64,000 bases of DNA from an uncultured Prevotellaceae bacterium (lineage in GTDB: Bacteria; Bacteroidota; Bacteroidia; Bacteroidales; Bacteroidaceae). The stretch is from contig OMXS01000013.1 in assembly GCA_900315095.1 (NCBI GenBank), positions 26,337-90,336 of the forward strand, in the 5' to 3' direction. The position numbers were made by a program, and so were the translations under genes. Below, piece after piece: positions 50,824 to 59,153 of the stretch. Within the stretch, counting starts at the first letter, position 1, and each line of letters starts with the position of its first letter. A model generated the notes under the pieces. It ran no database searches and was not told the origin of the DNA. It was given only the letters and a program-made list of their open reading frames with translations.

Positions 50824-51597
50824 ATGGAAATGAAGAATCTTGGGTCATATAATAGATGTCTGTTATTATTCATTTGTCTCATTAATTTCCGTGGGCTTTT
50901 TAGTGCTGTACCAGTTTCTCCGAACAGTATAGACAGTGTTCTTGTTGAGAAATTCATTTGGGATGCTGAGACGGACATAAGAGTCAGTTGCTCTAACTTT
51001 GAACTTTATTTAAGTTACACGGGATACATGTTGTACGATAATTCGGAGATAAACAGACTTCAAAAGGAAATGTCTGTTTTGCCATCTTCCGAATCAGAAT
51101 ACGTGGATACAAGATGTAAAATCTTCTTCTTTCGTGCTGACACCGTTGTTTATACGGCATGTATAGGAAGATTTACTGCACTAATTGACGGAAATATGTA
51201 TCGAAGTACTGAGAGACTGTTTAACACTATCGACTCACTGATAACGGGCAAACCTCAGATAAGGAATATTGTGCATGCGGACAAAGACATAATCATTTCT
51301 GGTGAGAAGGCAATAATCAGTCTGTTAAAGGAAATGTCTTGTAAGGACAAAGCAGAAGATTACTTCACCGACGGCAGATTCTTATTTGCAAGATGTTTTG
51401 TGAGTCCAGCAGGTAAGACTGTAGATGTAAAGTTGGTAGATTCCAAGAATTGGGGATTGACAGACGATGAAAAAGAAAGATTCATAGAATCATTCAAGGA
51501 AATGGTTGTCTGGGAACCGTCAAAAGAAAGGACAAAGAAAGACGATATCTGGGTTAGGATAGGTACGCGCGGTATAATACCCGTGAAATCATTATGA
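50824..51597 (+). CDS. Uncharacterised secreted protein downstream of kduD
   Basis: A 257-aa protein. Residues ~12-28 are hydrophobic (LLLFICLINFRGLFSA), suggesting a signal peptide. The body has no domain I recognise. The C-terminal ~60 residues (SPAGKTVDVKLVDSKNWG, then a helix with FIESFKEMVVWEPSKE and WVRIGTRG) resemble the TonB C-terminal fold weakly. Codon use is more A/T-rich than in kduI and kduD, which may mean later acquisition. Ends at a bidirectional hairpin facing HU. Confidence 0.6.
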   Translation: MEMKNLGSYNRCLLLFICLINFRGLFSAVPVSPNSIDSVLVEKFIWDAETDIRVSCSNFELYLSYTGYMLYDNSEINRLQKEMSVLPSSESEYVDTRCKIFFFRADTVVYTACIGRFTALIDGNMYRSTERLFNTIDSLITGKPQIRNIVHADKDIIISGEKAIISLLKEMSCKDKAEDYFTDGRFLFARCFVSPAGKTVDVKLVDSKNWGLTDDEKERFIESFKEMVVWEPSKERTKKDDIWVRIGTRGIIPVKSL

Positions 51598-51607
51598 TAT
51601 ACAAAAA

Positions 51608-51643
51608 AATAGGGGAATCTCCTTTGTTGGAAATTCCCTTATT
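51608..51643. terminator. Bidirectional terminator between the unknown gene and HU
   Basis: AATAGGGGAATCTCC faces GGAAATTCCCTTATT around TTTGTT (two mismatches), with A- and T-rich flanks usable on both strands. Confidence 0.75.
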
Positions 51644-51663
51644 CTTATTCTTTGCCTTTCGGA

Positions 51664-51936
51664 TTATTTCAAAGCGTCTGCAAGTTCTGCACCTGCCTTG
51701 AACTTAGCAACCTTCTTTGCAGGAATCTGGATCTTCTGCTTTGTTGCAGGGTTGATACCCTCATGTGCTGGACGCTCAGCAACGCTGAATGTGCCGAAAC
51801 CAACGAGAGCCACTTTGTCGTTCTTTGCCAATGCATCCTTAACAGCAGCGATTGTTGCGTCAAGAGCCTTCTTTGCTTCAGCCTGGCTGATACCAGCGCC
51901 TTCAGCAATTTTCTTTACTAAATCTGTTTTGTTCAT
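51664..51936 (-). CDS. HU family DNA-binding protein
   Basis: A 90-aa protein of exact HU length: MNKTDLVKKIAEGAGISQAE helical base, VALVGFGTFSVAERPAHEGINP arm start, and the C-terminal helix AKFKAGAELADALK. A histone-like dimer that bends DNA. Strong promoter upstream at 52021-51991. Confidence 0.95.
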   Translation of the reverse strand: MNKTDLVKKIAEGAGISQAEAKKALDATIAAVKDALAKNDKVALVGFGTFSVAERPAHEGINPATKQKIQIPAKKVAKFKAGAELADALK

Positions 51937-51990
51937 AACTTTGGTTGATTAAATTATTAAAATTTAGGATAGTGTTCTATTTTTCAACCG

Positions 51991-52021
51991 CAAATATACT
52001 CCAAACCTTTTATAAAACAAA
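51991..52021 (-). promoter_or_regulatory. HU promoter
   Basis: Minus strand: TTTG (52021-52018), 19 nt, TATATTTG (51998-51991), identical in form to the structured-RNA promoter at 6927. Confidence 0.8.
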
Positions 52022-52141
52022 CAAAAAACGAAAAAAATTGAAGAAATTGATGAAAAAAAGTGTCTAAAGACCCAATTTTGTGCCATTTGACGGATATTTT
52101 TAGTAATTTTGCCGCGATTTTCATTGTAAACGATTTAAACT

Positions 52142-53035
52142 ATGCGTAGCATTCCAACGGTAACAAAGAATCTGTTGATTATCAACGTACTCATGTTCAT
52201 AGCGACATGGGTGTTCGAGATGAAGGGTGTTGATTTGAGCGATTATCTCGGTCTTCATTTTTTCATGGCGAGCGATTTCAAGGTCTACCAGTTAATAACA
52301 TATATGTTCATGCATGGCGGCTTCCAACATATATTCTTCAATATGTTCGCGCTGTGGATGTTCGGTGTTGTTGTTGAGAACACATGGGGCCCGAAGAAAT
52401 TCCTGTTCTATTATATTGCCTGCGGTATAGGTGCCGGTCTTGTTCAGGAACTGGTGCAGTACAGCCACTATATTATAGAAGGGTTGGCGGCATACGACAG
52501 TGTGCGCACTCCCGACGGCGTGCTCCCGATGGGCGACTATCTGAACCTTTGGAACACCGTAGGTGCTTCGGGTGCAGTCTATGGTATATTGCTCGCCTTC
52601 GGTATGCTCTATCCAGAGCAGCGCATCTTTATCTTCCCCCTGCCAGTACCTATCAAGGCAAAGTGGTTTGTGCTGATTTATGTGGCAATAGAATTGCTGT
52701 CGGCACTTGGCACAACGGGCGATGGTGTGGCACATTTCGCCCATTTGGGAGGTATGTTGTTCGGATGGCTGATAATACTCTATTGGAAACATCATCCCGG
52801 CTCGGGCTATGACAAGGGCAGGGGAGAGCAGTTCTTCGATAACCTGCGGCGCAACTGGGAGCGGCGCAAGGGCAGTGACACCCACAAGGACAGCAATCCC
52901 GACTGGGACTATAATGCAAAGAAGAAGGAGAATGACGAGGAGATAGACCGCATTCTCGACAAGATAAAACGCTCGGGTTACGACAGTCTGACTGCGGAAG
53001 AGAAGCGCCGACTGTTCGATAACAGCAAGAAGTGA
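52142..53035 (+). CDS. Rhomboid family intramembrane serine protease
   Basis: A 297-aa membrane protein with six to seven helices in residues 1-225. The catalytic serine is in GASGAVYG (about residues 141-148) and the histidine in AHFAHLGGM (about 197-205); HGGFQHIFFNMFALWMFG is the L1/TM2 signature. The cytoplasmic C-terminal tail (about 225-297) is charged, ending in DRILDKIKRSGYDSLTAEEK. Substrate unknown. A TAATTTTG -7 element is at 52104-52111. The EEP gene follows after 52 nt. Confidence 0.93.
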   Translation: MRSIPTVTKNLLIINVLMFIATWVFEMKGVDLSDYLGLHFFMASDFKVYQLITYMFMHGGFQHIFFNMFALWMFGVVVENTWGPKKFLFYYIACGIGAGLVQELVQYSHYIIEGLAAYDSVRTPDGVLPMGDYLNLWNTVGASGAVYGILLAFGMLYPEQRIFIFPLPVPIKAKWFVLIYVAIELLSALGTTGDGVAHFAHLGGMLFGWLIILYWKHHPGSGYDKGRGEQFFDNLRRNWERRKGSDTHKDSNPDWDYNAKKKENDEEIDRILDKIKRSGYDSLTAEEKRRLFDNSKK

Positions 53036-53087
53036 TGTTGAAAAACGTTTTCACGCAGCCGAGAACAGAGACCAAACTTGTTTGGCT

Positions 53088-54200
53088 ATGCCGAGGCAAA
53101 GAAAAGGTCGAATGAAATTCAAGGTAAAGTCTTTTCTTATAAAGATAATAGGGGGTGCTAACATTGCCACCATATTGATAGCATTAATATTGGGCTACAG
53201 CGACCGTTTCGACGCTGCAGCCCATGCTTTGCTATCCGGTTCGGGTATGGCATTCCCCGTCTTTGCCCTTCTTAATGCCGCCTTCCTTTTGTTTTGGGTG
53301 CTCTTCTGGTGGCGTGGGATAATTATTCCCGTGATAGGGTTCGTGCTATGCTATTTCCCCATGCGCGCCTATTGTCCTTTCAACATGCCGCAGGATGTAC
53401 CTGAAGATGCTGTTAAACTGCTGTCAATGAACGTGATGAACTTCAACTACCCTGTGCCGGAAGATAGTTTGAACGCATTCCAAACGGTGTCGCGTTATGT
53501 ACAGAGGGCAAAGCCAGACATTGCCTGCTTCGTGGAGTTTCCGCCCATTCCCAAGACGATGAAGGACATGAGCGAGATGTGCAAATACAGCGACAACGTG
53601 AACAACAACAAGGGAAATGTGCTCTATGTGATGAGCCGTTACCCGATAATCGGCAAGGAACGCATCATGTTTGAGTCCGTAGGCAACCTCAGCGCAGCCT
53701 TCCATCTGCTCATCGAGAAGGACACGGTGACGTTGATAGTCAACCACTTCCAGAGCATATGCCTTAGCAAGGAAGAGCGTCAGGAGGTAGGGAAGATAAT
53801 CGACGGAACGAGCAGTCGCAACATCAGAAATACAGAAAACAAACTGCTTGTGGCAAAGGTGGTGGAGGCAATTCGCTATCGCGCGCCGCAGGTGGATGCC
53901 GTGACTCACTTTCTCGACAGTATCCGTGCAATAGGAAGGAGCGTCTTGCTTTGCGGCGATTTCAACGAGTCACCAATATCTTACTCTCATCACCAAATGG
54001 AGAAACGGCTCACCGACTGCTACTCTTCCACCGCTACAGGACCAGGATATACCTTCGAGCAGAACGGCATGCACTTCCGAATCGACCACATTTTCTGCTC
54101 CGACGACTGGACTCCTTATCGTTGTGAAGTTGTTGACAAAATGCGCGCTTCCGACCATTATCCGATGCAATGTTGGCTCAAAAAGGGGTCTAAACCATAA
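53088..54200 (+). CDS. Endonuclease/exonuclease/phosphatase (EEP) family membrane protein
   Basis: A 370-aa protein from ATG at 53088 (the TTG two codons earlier is less likely). Two or three N-terminal helices (residues ~15-100) are followed by an EEP domain (about 108-370): LLSMNVMNFNY, ACFVEFPP, the NHFQS strand, LLCGDFNESP and the terminal SDHYP. Metal-binding residues of the DNase I-like fold are in place. The catalytic domain probably faces the periplasm; the substrate could be a nucleic acid or phospholipid/sugar phosphate. Confidence 0.85.
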   Translation: MPRQRKGRMKFKVKSFLIKIIGGANIATILIALILGYSDRFDAAAHALLSGSGMAFPVFALLNAAFLLFWVLFWWRGIIIPVIGFVLCYFPMRAYCPFNMPQDVPEDAVKLLSMNVMNFNYPVPEDSLNAFQTVSRYVQRAKPDIACFVEFPPIPKTMKDMSEMCKYSDNVNNNKGNVLYVMSRYPIIGKERIMFESVGNLSAAFHLLIEKDTVTLIVNHFQSICLSKEERQEVGKIIDGTSSRNIRNTENKLLVAKVVEAIRYRAPQVDAVTHFLDSIRAIGRSVLLCGDFNESPISYSHHQMEKRLTDCYSSTATGPGYTFEQNGMHFRIDHIFCSDDWTPYRCEVVDKMRASDHYPMQCWLKKGSKP

Positions 54201-54305
54201 AAAATGCATAATATTCATGCCGAAATTTTTCCAAGTGTGAAAAAATAATTATCTTTGCACCCTATTATAAGCGAGAAATTACAAAATCAAAACAATATAA
54301 TTAAA

Positions 54306-57300
54306 ATGCAAAACAAAGGAATTGTAATTACAGTGGCCATTCTGTTGACTCTGGCAAGCATCTTCTACTTGTCATTCTCGGCAGCTACAAGTTACTATGA
54401 CAGTAAGGCCGCTAAGATCTCAGACCCTATTGCGCAGCAAGATTACAAGGACTCTGTCCGTTATCTTAAGTTGCCATTCGGTATCAATGACGGTTACACC
54501 TATCAGGAGTGTCTCGAGACTCAGATTGGACTCGGACTTGACCTTAAAGGTGGTATGAATGTGATTCTCGAAATTTCTGTGCCTGATGTGGTTGACCTTC
54601 TCGCTGACCACAAGCAAGATGTAGCCTATCGCAAGGCTCTCGAGGAAGCAAAGAAGCAGGAAGAGACAAGTCAGAGCGACTTCATCTCTCTCTTCATCGA
54701 CGCTTACAAGAAAGCAGCACCAGGTCATCGTCTCGCAGAAATCTTTGCCACACAGCAACTCAAGGGCAAGGTTTCAACACAGAGCACCGACAAGGAGGTG
54801 GAGTCAGCGCTGCGCTCTGCAGTTGACGACGCTGTGAAGAACTCATTCAACGTTGTACGTACTCGTATCGACAAATTCGGCGTTGTTCAGCCTAACATCC
54901 AGGAACTGGAAGGACAGCAGGGACGCCTGATGGTGGAAATGCCTGGTGTTCGTGAGCCAGAGCGTATCCGTAAACTCCTTCAGGGTTCTGCGAACCTTGA
55001 GTTCTGGGAGACATATAACAGCGAGGAAATCACTCCGCTGCTGTCTCAACTCGACCGCCGCTTTGCTACTGGCGCTACAGATGCTGAGGCTGCTGACACA
55101 ACAAAGCAGGACACCGTAGCTCAGAAGCAGGTGGCACAGGCAGAAAAGCCTGCTGACGCTAAGGACCAGCCGAAGTTCCAGATAAAGAAAGACGATGCCG
55201 CTTCTGCACAGGATGCAGCAAAGAAAGCAACAGCAAGTGCTGAACTTGAGGCTGCAAAGAAGCAGAATCCTCTGCTCGCAGTTCTTCAGTTGGCTCCACG
55301 TGGAGCCCTCTCAACAGTGGGTTATGCTAACCTCCGCGACACAGCCGAAATTAATAAGATTATTTATAGCGAAGTAGCTAAGCAGATATTCCCTGCAGAC
55401 CTGAAACTCCTTTGGGGTGCAAAGCCTGCTGACGGCACAAAGAACGTGTTCGAACTCTATGCTCTGAAGGCAACAGGCACTAACGGACGCGCTCCGCTGG
55501 AGGGTGACGTTATCACCGATGCAAAGGATGACTTCCAGCCTGTTACTGGCCGTCCATGCGTAAGTATGAAGATGAACACCGATGGTGCTCGTCGTTGGTC
55601 AGAACTTACAAAGGCTAATGTGGGCAAGGCAATCGCAATTGTTCTTGATAATGTGGTTTACTCTGCACCTCGCGTTAACGACCAGATTACTGGCGGTAGT
55701 TCAGAAATTACAGGTTCGTTCTCTATCGAGGACACCAAGGACCTTGCAAACACTCTGAAGTCAGGTCGTATGCCAGCGCCTGCACGCATCGTACAGGAAG
55801 AGGTGGTTGGTCCTACTCTGGGTGCTCAGTCAATCAAGCAGGGACTTATGTCATTCATCGTGGCTTTCGTGCTCCTGATGATTTACATGGTGATGATGTA
55901 CAACGTCATTCCTGGTATGCTCGCCAACTGCGCTCTGCTCATCAACCTCTTCTTCACGTTGGGTATCATGGCGTCGTTCCAGTCGGCACTTTCAATGCCT
56001 GGTATTGCCGGTATTGTGCTGACGCTGGGTATGGCTGTGGATGCTAACGTGCTTATCTATGAACGTATCAAGGAGGAGCTCCGCAAGGGCAAGGGAATGA
56101 AAGAGGCAGTTCAAGGTGGTTACAGCAACGCTTTCTCTGCTATCTTCGACTCTAACCTCACATCATTGATTACCGCTATTATCCTCGGTGTCATCGGTAC
56201 AGGTCCTATCCGCGGCTTCGCCATCACTTTGGGTATCGGTATCTGCTGCTCGTTCTTTACCGCTGTGTTCCTTACACGTTTGGTTTACGAGCATCAGCTG
56301 AACAAGGGTCGTTGGCAGAACCTCAAGTTCTTCACAGGTATCTCAAAGAACCTTCTGCAGAACACTCACTTCAAGTTCATGTCAATGTACAAGAAGTCGT
56401 TCATGGTATTCGGTGTCATCGTGCTGCTCTTCATCGTAAGCTTCGCAGTTCGTGGTCTGAGCCGTTCTATCGACTTCACCGGTGGTCGCAACTATGTTGT
56501 AACTCTGAACAAGGCAACACACGTTGAGGATGTTCGTAAGGCACTCGACGGTGCATTCCAGAACACCGTGGGCGACCAGGCAGGCAAGCCAGCAAATACC
56601 ACAGTGATTGCACTCGGTACTGACGGAAAGACCATCCGTGTTTCTACCAACTATAACATTGAGAGCAACTCACCTGATGAGGACGACAAGGCAGAGACAA
56701 TACTCTACGAGGCACTGAAGAAGGGTGGTTTCGTAAGTCAGGCCAACGTTGATTCGTTCAAGAACCCAGACATCCGCGAGGGTGGTTCAATCATCAGCAG
56801 CACCAAGGTGGGACCAAGCATCGCTAAGAACATCACTTACAATGCTATCTTCTCACTTATCGTAGCCTTGATAGCAATCTTCCTTTACATCCTGTTGCGT
56901 TTCCGCAATGTGGCATTCTCGGTAGGTTCTATCGTCGCTTTGGCAGTTGATACCATCATCGTTATTGGATTCTTCTCAGCACTTTATAACATCGTTCCAT
57001 TCTCACTTGAGATTGACCAGACGTTTATCGGTGCTATCCTTACCGTTATCGGTTACTCTATCAACGACAAGGTGGTGGTATTCGACCGTATCCGTGAGAA
57101 CCTCGGACTCTACAAGAAGCGCGACACTCAGGAGAACTTCAACAACTCAATCAACGAGACTCTGGCACGTACCGTGAACACCTCTGTTTCAACGTTGCTC
57201 GTGTTGCTGTGTATCTTCTTCCTTGGTGGCGACAGCATCCGTTCGTTCTCGTTCGCGATGATACTCGGTGTAATCTTCGGTACTCTCTCTTCTATCTTCA

Positions 57301-57374
57301 TTGCATCGCCTGTGGCATACCTCGTTATGGGCCGCAAGATTAGGGAAGGTGAGGCTATTGAAGAAAAGAAGTAA
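54306..57374 (+). CDS. secDF: Fused protein translocase subunit SecDF
   Basis: About 1022 aa from MQNKGIVITVAILL. SecD half: first helix, the large periplasmic part with LGLDLKGGMNVILE (about residue 80), then DTKDLANTLKSGRMPAPARI and six helices. SecF half from about residue 690: SIDFTGGRNYVV and the final helices with TVIGYSINDKVVVFDRIREN. An Ala/Gln/Lys-rich low-complexity linker (about residues 250-330) lies in the periplasmic part. SecDF uses the proton gradient to pull proteins out of the Sec channel. Promoter -7 TATCTTTG at 54250-54257; terminator at 57400. Confidence 0.95.
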   Translation: MQNKGIVITVAILLTLASIFYLSFSAATSYYDSKAAKISDPIAQQDYKDSVRYLKLPFGINDGYTYQECLETQIGLGLDLKGGMNVILEISVPDVVDLLADHKQDVAYRKALEEAKKQEETSQSDFISLFIDAYKKAAPGHRLAEIFATQQLKGKVSTQSTDKEVESALRSAVDDAVKNSFNVVRTRIDKFGVVQPNIQELEGQQGRLMVEMPGVREPERIRKLLQGSANLEFWETYNSEEITPLLSQLDRRFATGATDAEAADTTKQDTVAQKQVAQAEKPADAKDQPKFQIKKDDAASAQDAAKKATASAELEAAKKQNPLLAVLQLAPRGALSTVGYANLRDTAEINKIIYSEVAKQIFPADLKLLWGAKPADGTKNVFELYALKATGTNGRAPLEGDVITDAKDDFQPVTGRPCVSMKMNTDGARRWSELTKANVGKAIAIVLDNVVYSAPRVNDQITGGSSEITGSFSIEDTKDLANTLKSGRMPAPARIVQEEVVGPTLGAQSIKQGLMSFIVAFVLLMIYMVMMYNVIPGMLANCALLINLFFTLGIMASFQSALSMPGIAGIVLTLGMAVDANVLIYERIKEELRKGKGMKEAVQGGYSNAFSAIFDSNLTSLITAIILGVIGTGPIRGFAITLGIGICCSFFTAVFLTRLVYEHQLNKGRWQNLKFFTGISKNLLQNTHFKFMSMYKKSFMVFGVIVLLFIVSFAVRGLSRSIDFTGGRNYVVTLNKATHVEDVRKALDGAFQNTVGDQAGKPANTTVIALGTDGKTIRVSTNYNIESNSPDEDDKAETILYEALKKGGFVSQANVDSFKNPDIREGGSIISSTKVGPSIAKNITYNAIFSLIVALIAIFLYILLRFRNVAFSVGSIVALAVDTIIVIGFFSALYNIVPFSLEIDQTFIGAILTVIGYSINDKVVVFDRIRENLGLYKKRDTQENFNNSINETLARTVNTSVSTLLVLLCIFFLGGDSIRSFSFAMILGVIFGTLSSIFIASPVAYLVMGRKIREGEAIEEKK

Positions 57375-57399
57375 ACATCCGCACATATTATAATAATAG

Positions 57400-57446
57400 T
57401 CACGGCTTGCCCAGATACTACTGAGGCAAGCCGTGATTGTTTTTTG
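57400..57446 (+). terminator. Intrinsic terminator after secDF
   Basis: TCACGGCTTGCC pairs perfectly with GGCAAGCCGTGA over 12 bp around a 13-nt loop, then TTGTTTTTTG. Confidence 0.9.
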
Positions 57447-57526
57447 CTAATTTTTCAGGTAAAAGTAACTATTTCTCCATTTTTTACATTATCTTTGCCA
57501 TGTAATTGAACAAAACTATTAAACTT

Positions 57527-58801
57527 ATGAAAACTTGCATGAAAAGAATTCTTACTTTATTAGTATTAGCAGTAATCACGCTGGCAGCAGCGGCTCAGGG
57601 AAATGACGCGTTTGAACAACTGAAGGCTAATCCCAAGAAAGCATACGGTACAGACTGCCCTTATCCCTTTGATGAGGCTAAAATGACAAAGGCACCGAAG
57701 GGCTATAAGCCGTTTTACATTAGTCATTACGGACGCCACGGCTCGCGCTACTACTGGAATCCTTATCTTTATAGGGAACTCGACTCGCTGCTTACCACAG
57801 CGCATAAACGCAATCAACTGACTGCCGAAGGTGAGAGTTTCTATAGAAAATTCATGGAGTCGAAAGATGAACTGTCAACAGGTGTCAGCGAACTGACGCA
57901 ACTTGGATGGGATCAGCACCAGCGCATAGCACGCATCATGTATAACAACTTCCCGCAGGTGTTCAAGAAAGGCGGTAACGTTCTTGCTGTATCGTCGCTC
58001 TCAGGGCGTTGTGTACTCAGTATGTCGGCATTCTGCCAGGAACTGGTGCAGTGCAACCCGAAGATAGAAATACGCGAGCAGTCGTCTAAGTTCACTCTCG
58101 ACGCTGTGGTTCCCGATGACAGACAGAACCCAATAAAGCACTCTTACCCCAAGGTGCAGCCACGATTCAAAGAGAGCACAATTAAAGTGCCAGAAGACAC
58201 TACGATACGTGAGAGAATCATCAGTCGTGTCTTCACAAGCACAGAAGGCCTTCCTGGCAACATGCACCACATAGGCAGCAACCTCATAAACCTCTATACG
58301 TCGCTGCCAAACATCGGTCATGAGGGGATGATGGGCAACATCGTAACCGACGACGAGATAGTTAAGATGTGGGAAAGCACCAATGTGAACAGTTATGCAT
58401 GGGTGTTCGAACCGCATCTTCAGGTAATCCCCATCCTGCAGGACATCATCAAGAAGGCTGACGCTGTGTTCAACGGAAGCAGCGACCACATAGCAGACTT
58501 GCGCTTCGGCCACGACTCTTACCTCGGACCTCTTACCGTTCTCATGGGCATCAACGGTGCTGACCGAGACCCTCTGGACCCCTTCGAGGTAAAGAACTGC
58601 TATCAAAACTGGGAGACATGCAAGGCAAGCAATGTTCAACTGGTGTTCTATCGCGGCAAGCGTGGCAAGGACGACATCCTCGTGAAGTGCCTGCTCAATG
58701 GTGTGGAGGCAACACTTCCTGTGCCAACAACATGTGCACCTTATTATAAATGGTCGGACTTCCGCCAGTATTATACCGACAAATGTAACGTGAAACCTTA
58801 A
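57527..58801 (+). CDS. Secreted histidine acid phosphatase (phytase/MINPP-like)
   Basis: A 424-aa protein with signal peptide ending AAAAQ. The catalytic motif ISHYGRHGSRY (about residues 66-76) has the RHGxR nucleophile histidine, and RFGHDSYLGP (about residues 325-334) supplies the HD proton donor. Such enzymes hydrolyse phosphomonoesters, often inositol phosphates, in the periplasm or outside. A TATCTTTG -7 element is at 57490-57497. A 14-bp hairpin follows the stop. Confidence 0.88.
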   Translation: MKTCMKRILTLLVLAVITLAAAAQGNDAFEQLKANPKKAYGTDCPYPFDEAKMTKAPKGYKPFYISHYGRHGSRYYWNPYLYRELDSLLTTAHKRNQLTAEGESFYRKFMESKDELSTGVSELTQLGWDQHQRIARIMYNNFPQVFKKGGNVLAVSSLSGRCVLSMSAFCQELVQCNPKIEIREQSSKFTLDAVVPDDRQNPIKHSYPKVQPRFKESTIKVPEDTTIRERIISRVFTSTEGLPGNMHHIGSNLINLYTSLPNIGHEGMMGNIVTDDEIVKMWESTNVNSYAWVFEPHLQVIPILQDIIKKADAVFNGSSDHIADLRFGHDSYLGPLTVLMGINGADRDPLDPFEVKNCYQNWETCKASNVQLVFYRGKRGKDDILVKCLLNGVEATLPVPTTCAPYYKWSDFRQYYTDKCNVKP

Positions 58802-58857
58802 TCAATATAAGGCAAAAGATGGCATTATGCCATTCTGATATAACGACTTGTAACAAG

Positions 58858-58895
58858 CAAGGGCATAGTTTTAGGCATTATAAACTATGCCCTTG
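58858..58895 (+). terminator. Hairpin after the histidine acid phosphatase gene
   Basis: CAAGGGCATAGTTT pairs perfectly with AAACTATGCCCTTG, followed by TGCTTTTAAA. Confidence 0.8.
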
Positions 58896-58907
58896 TGCTT
58901 TTAAAAG

Positions 58908-59061
58908 TATCAAGTGAGAGTCTCAACTATATCAAGTGAGGGAACAATGTTATTAACTTTGTTGAACAAAGTTATTAAGATTGTTGAACAAAGTTATTAA
59001 CTTTGTCTCCCCACTTGTATACCTTTGAAAGGCAGATAGTTACAAGTGACATTTTCAGCAG
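58908..59061. repeat. 22-nt period tandem repeat, up to seven units
   Basis: Units start at 58908, 58930, 58952, 58974, 58996, 59018 and 59040. Units 1-2 share TATCAAGTGAG; units 3-4 share TTGTTGAACAAAGTTATTAA; unit 3 is a near-perfect palindrome (AACTTTGTT-G-AACAAAGTT). The last two are degenerate. Lies between the terminator and the GH97 promoter. Confidence 0.75.
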
Positions 59062-59094
59062 GTAGAAATGTCAAGAAAAATCGGGGTGAAATGT

Positions 59095-59125
59095 TTTGCA
59101 AATAGACGTTTTTTATGTACTTTTG
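59095..59125 (+). promoter_or_regulatory. GH97 promoter
   Basis: TTTG (59095-59098), 19 nt, TACTTTTG (59118-59125); the gene starts 29 nt later. Confidence 0.8.
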
Positions 59126-59153
59126 CGACAAGAATATCAAACTGTATCATACT

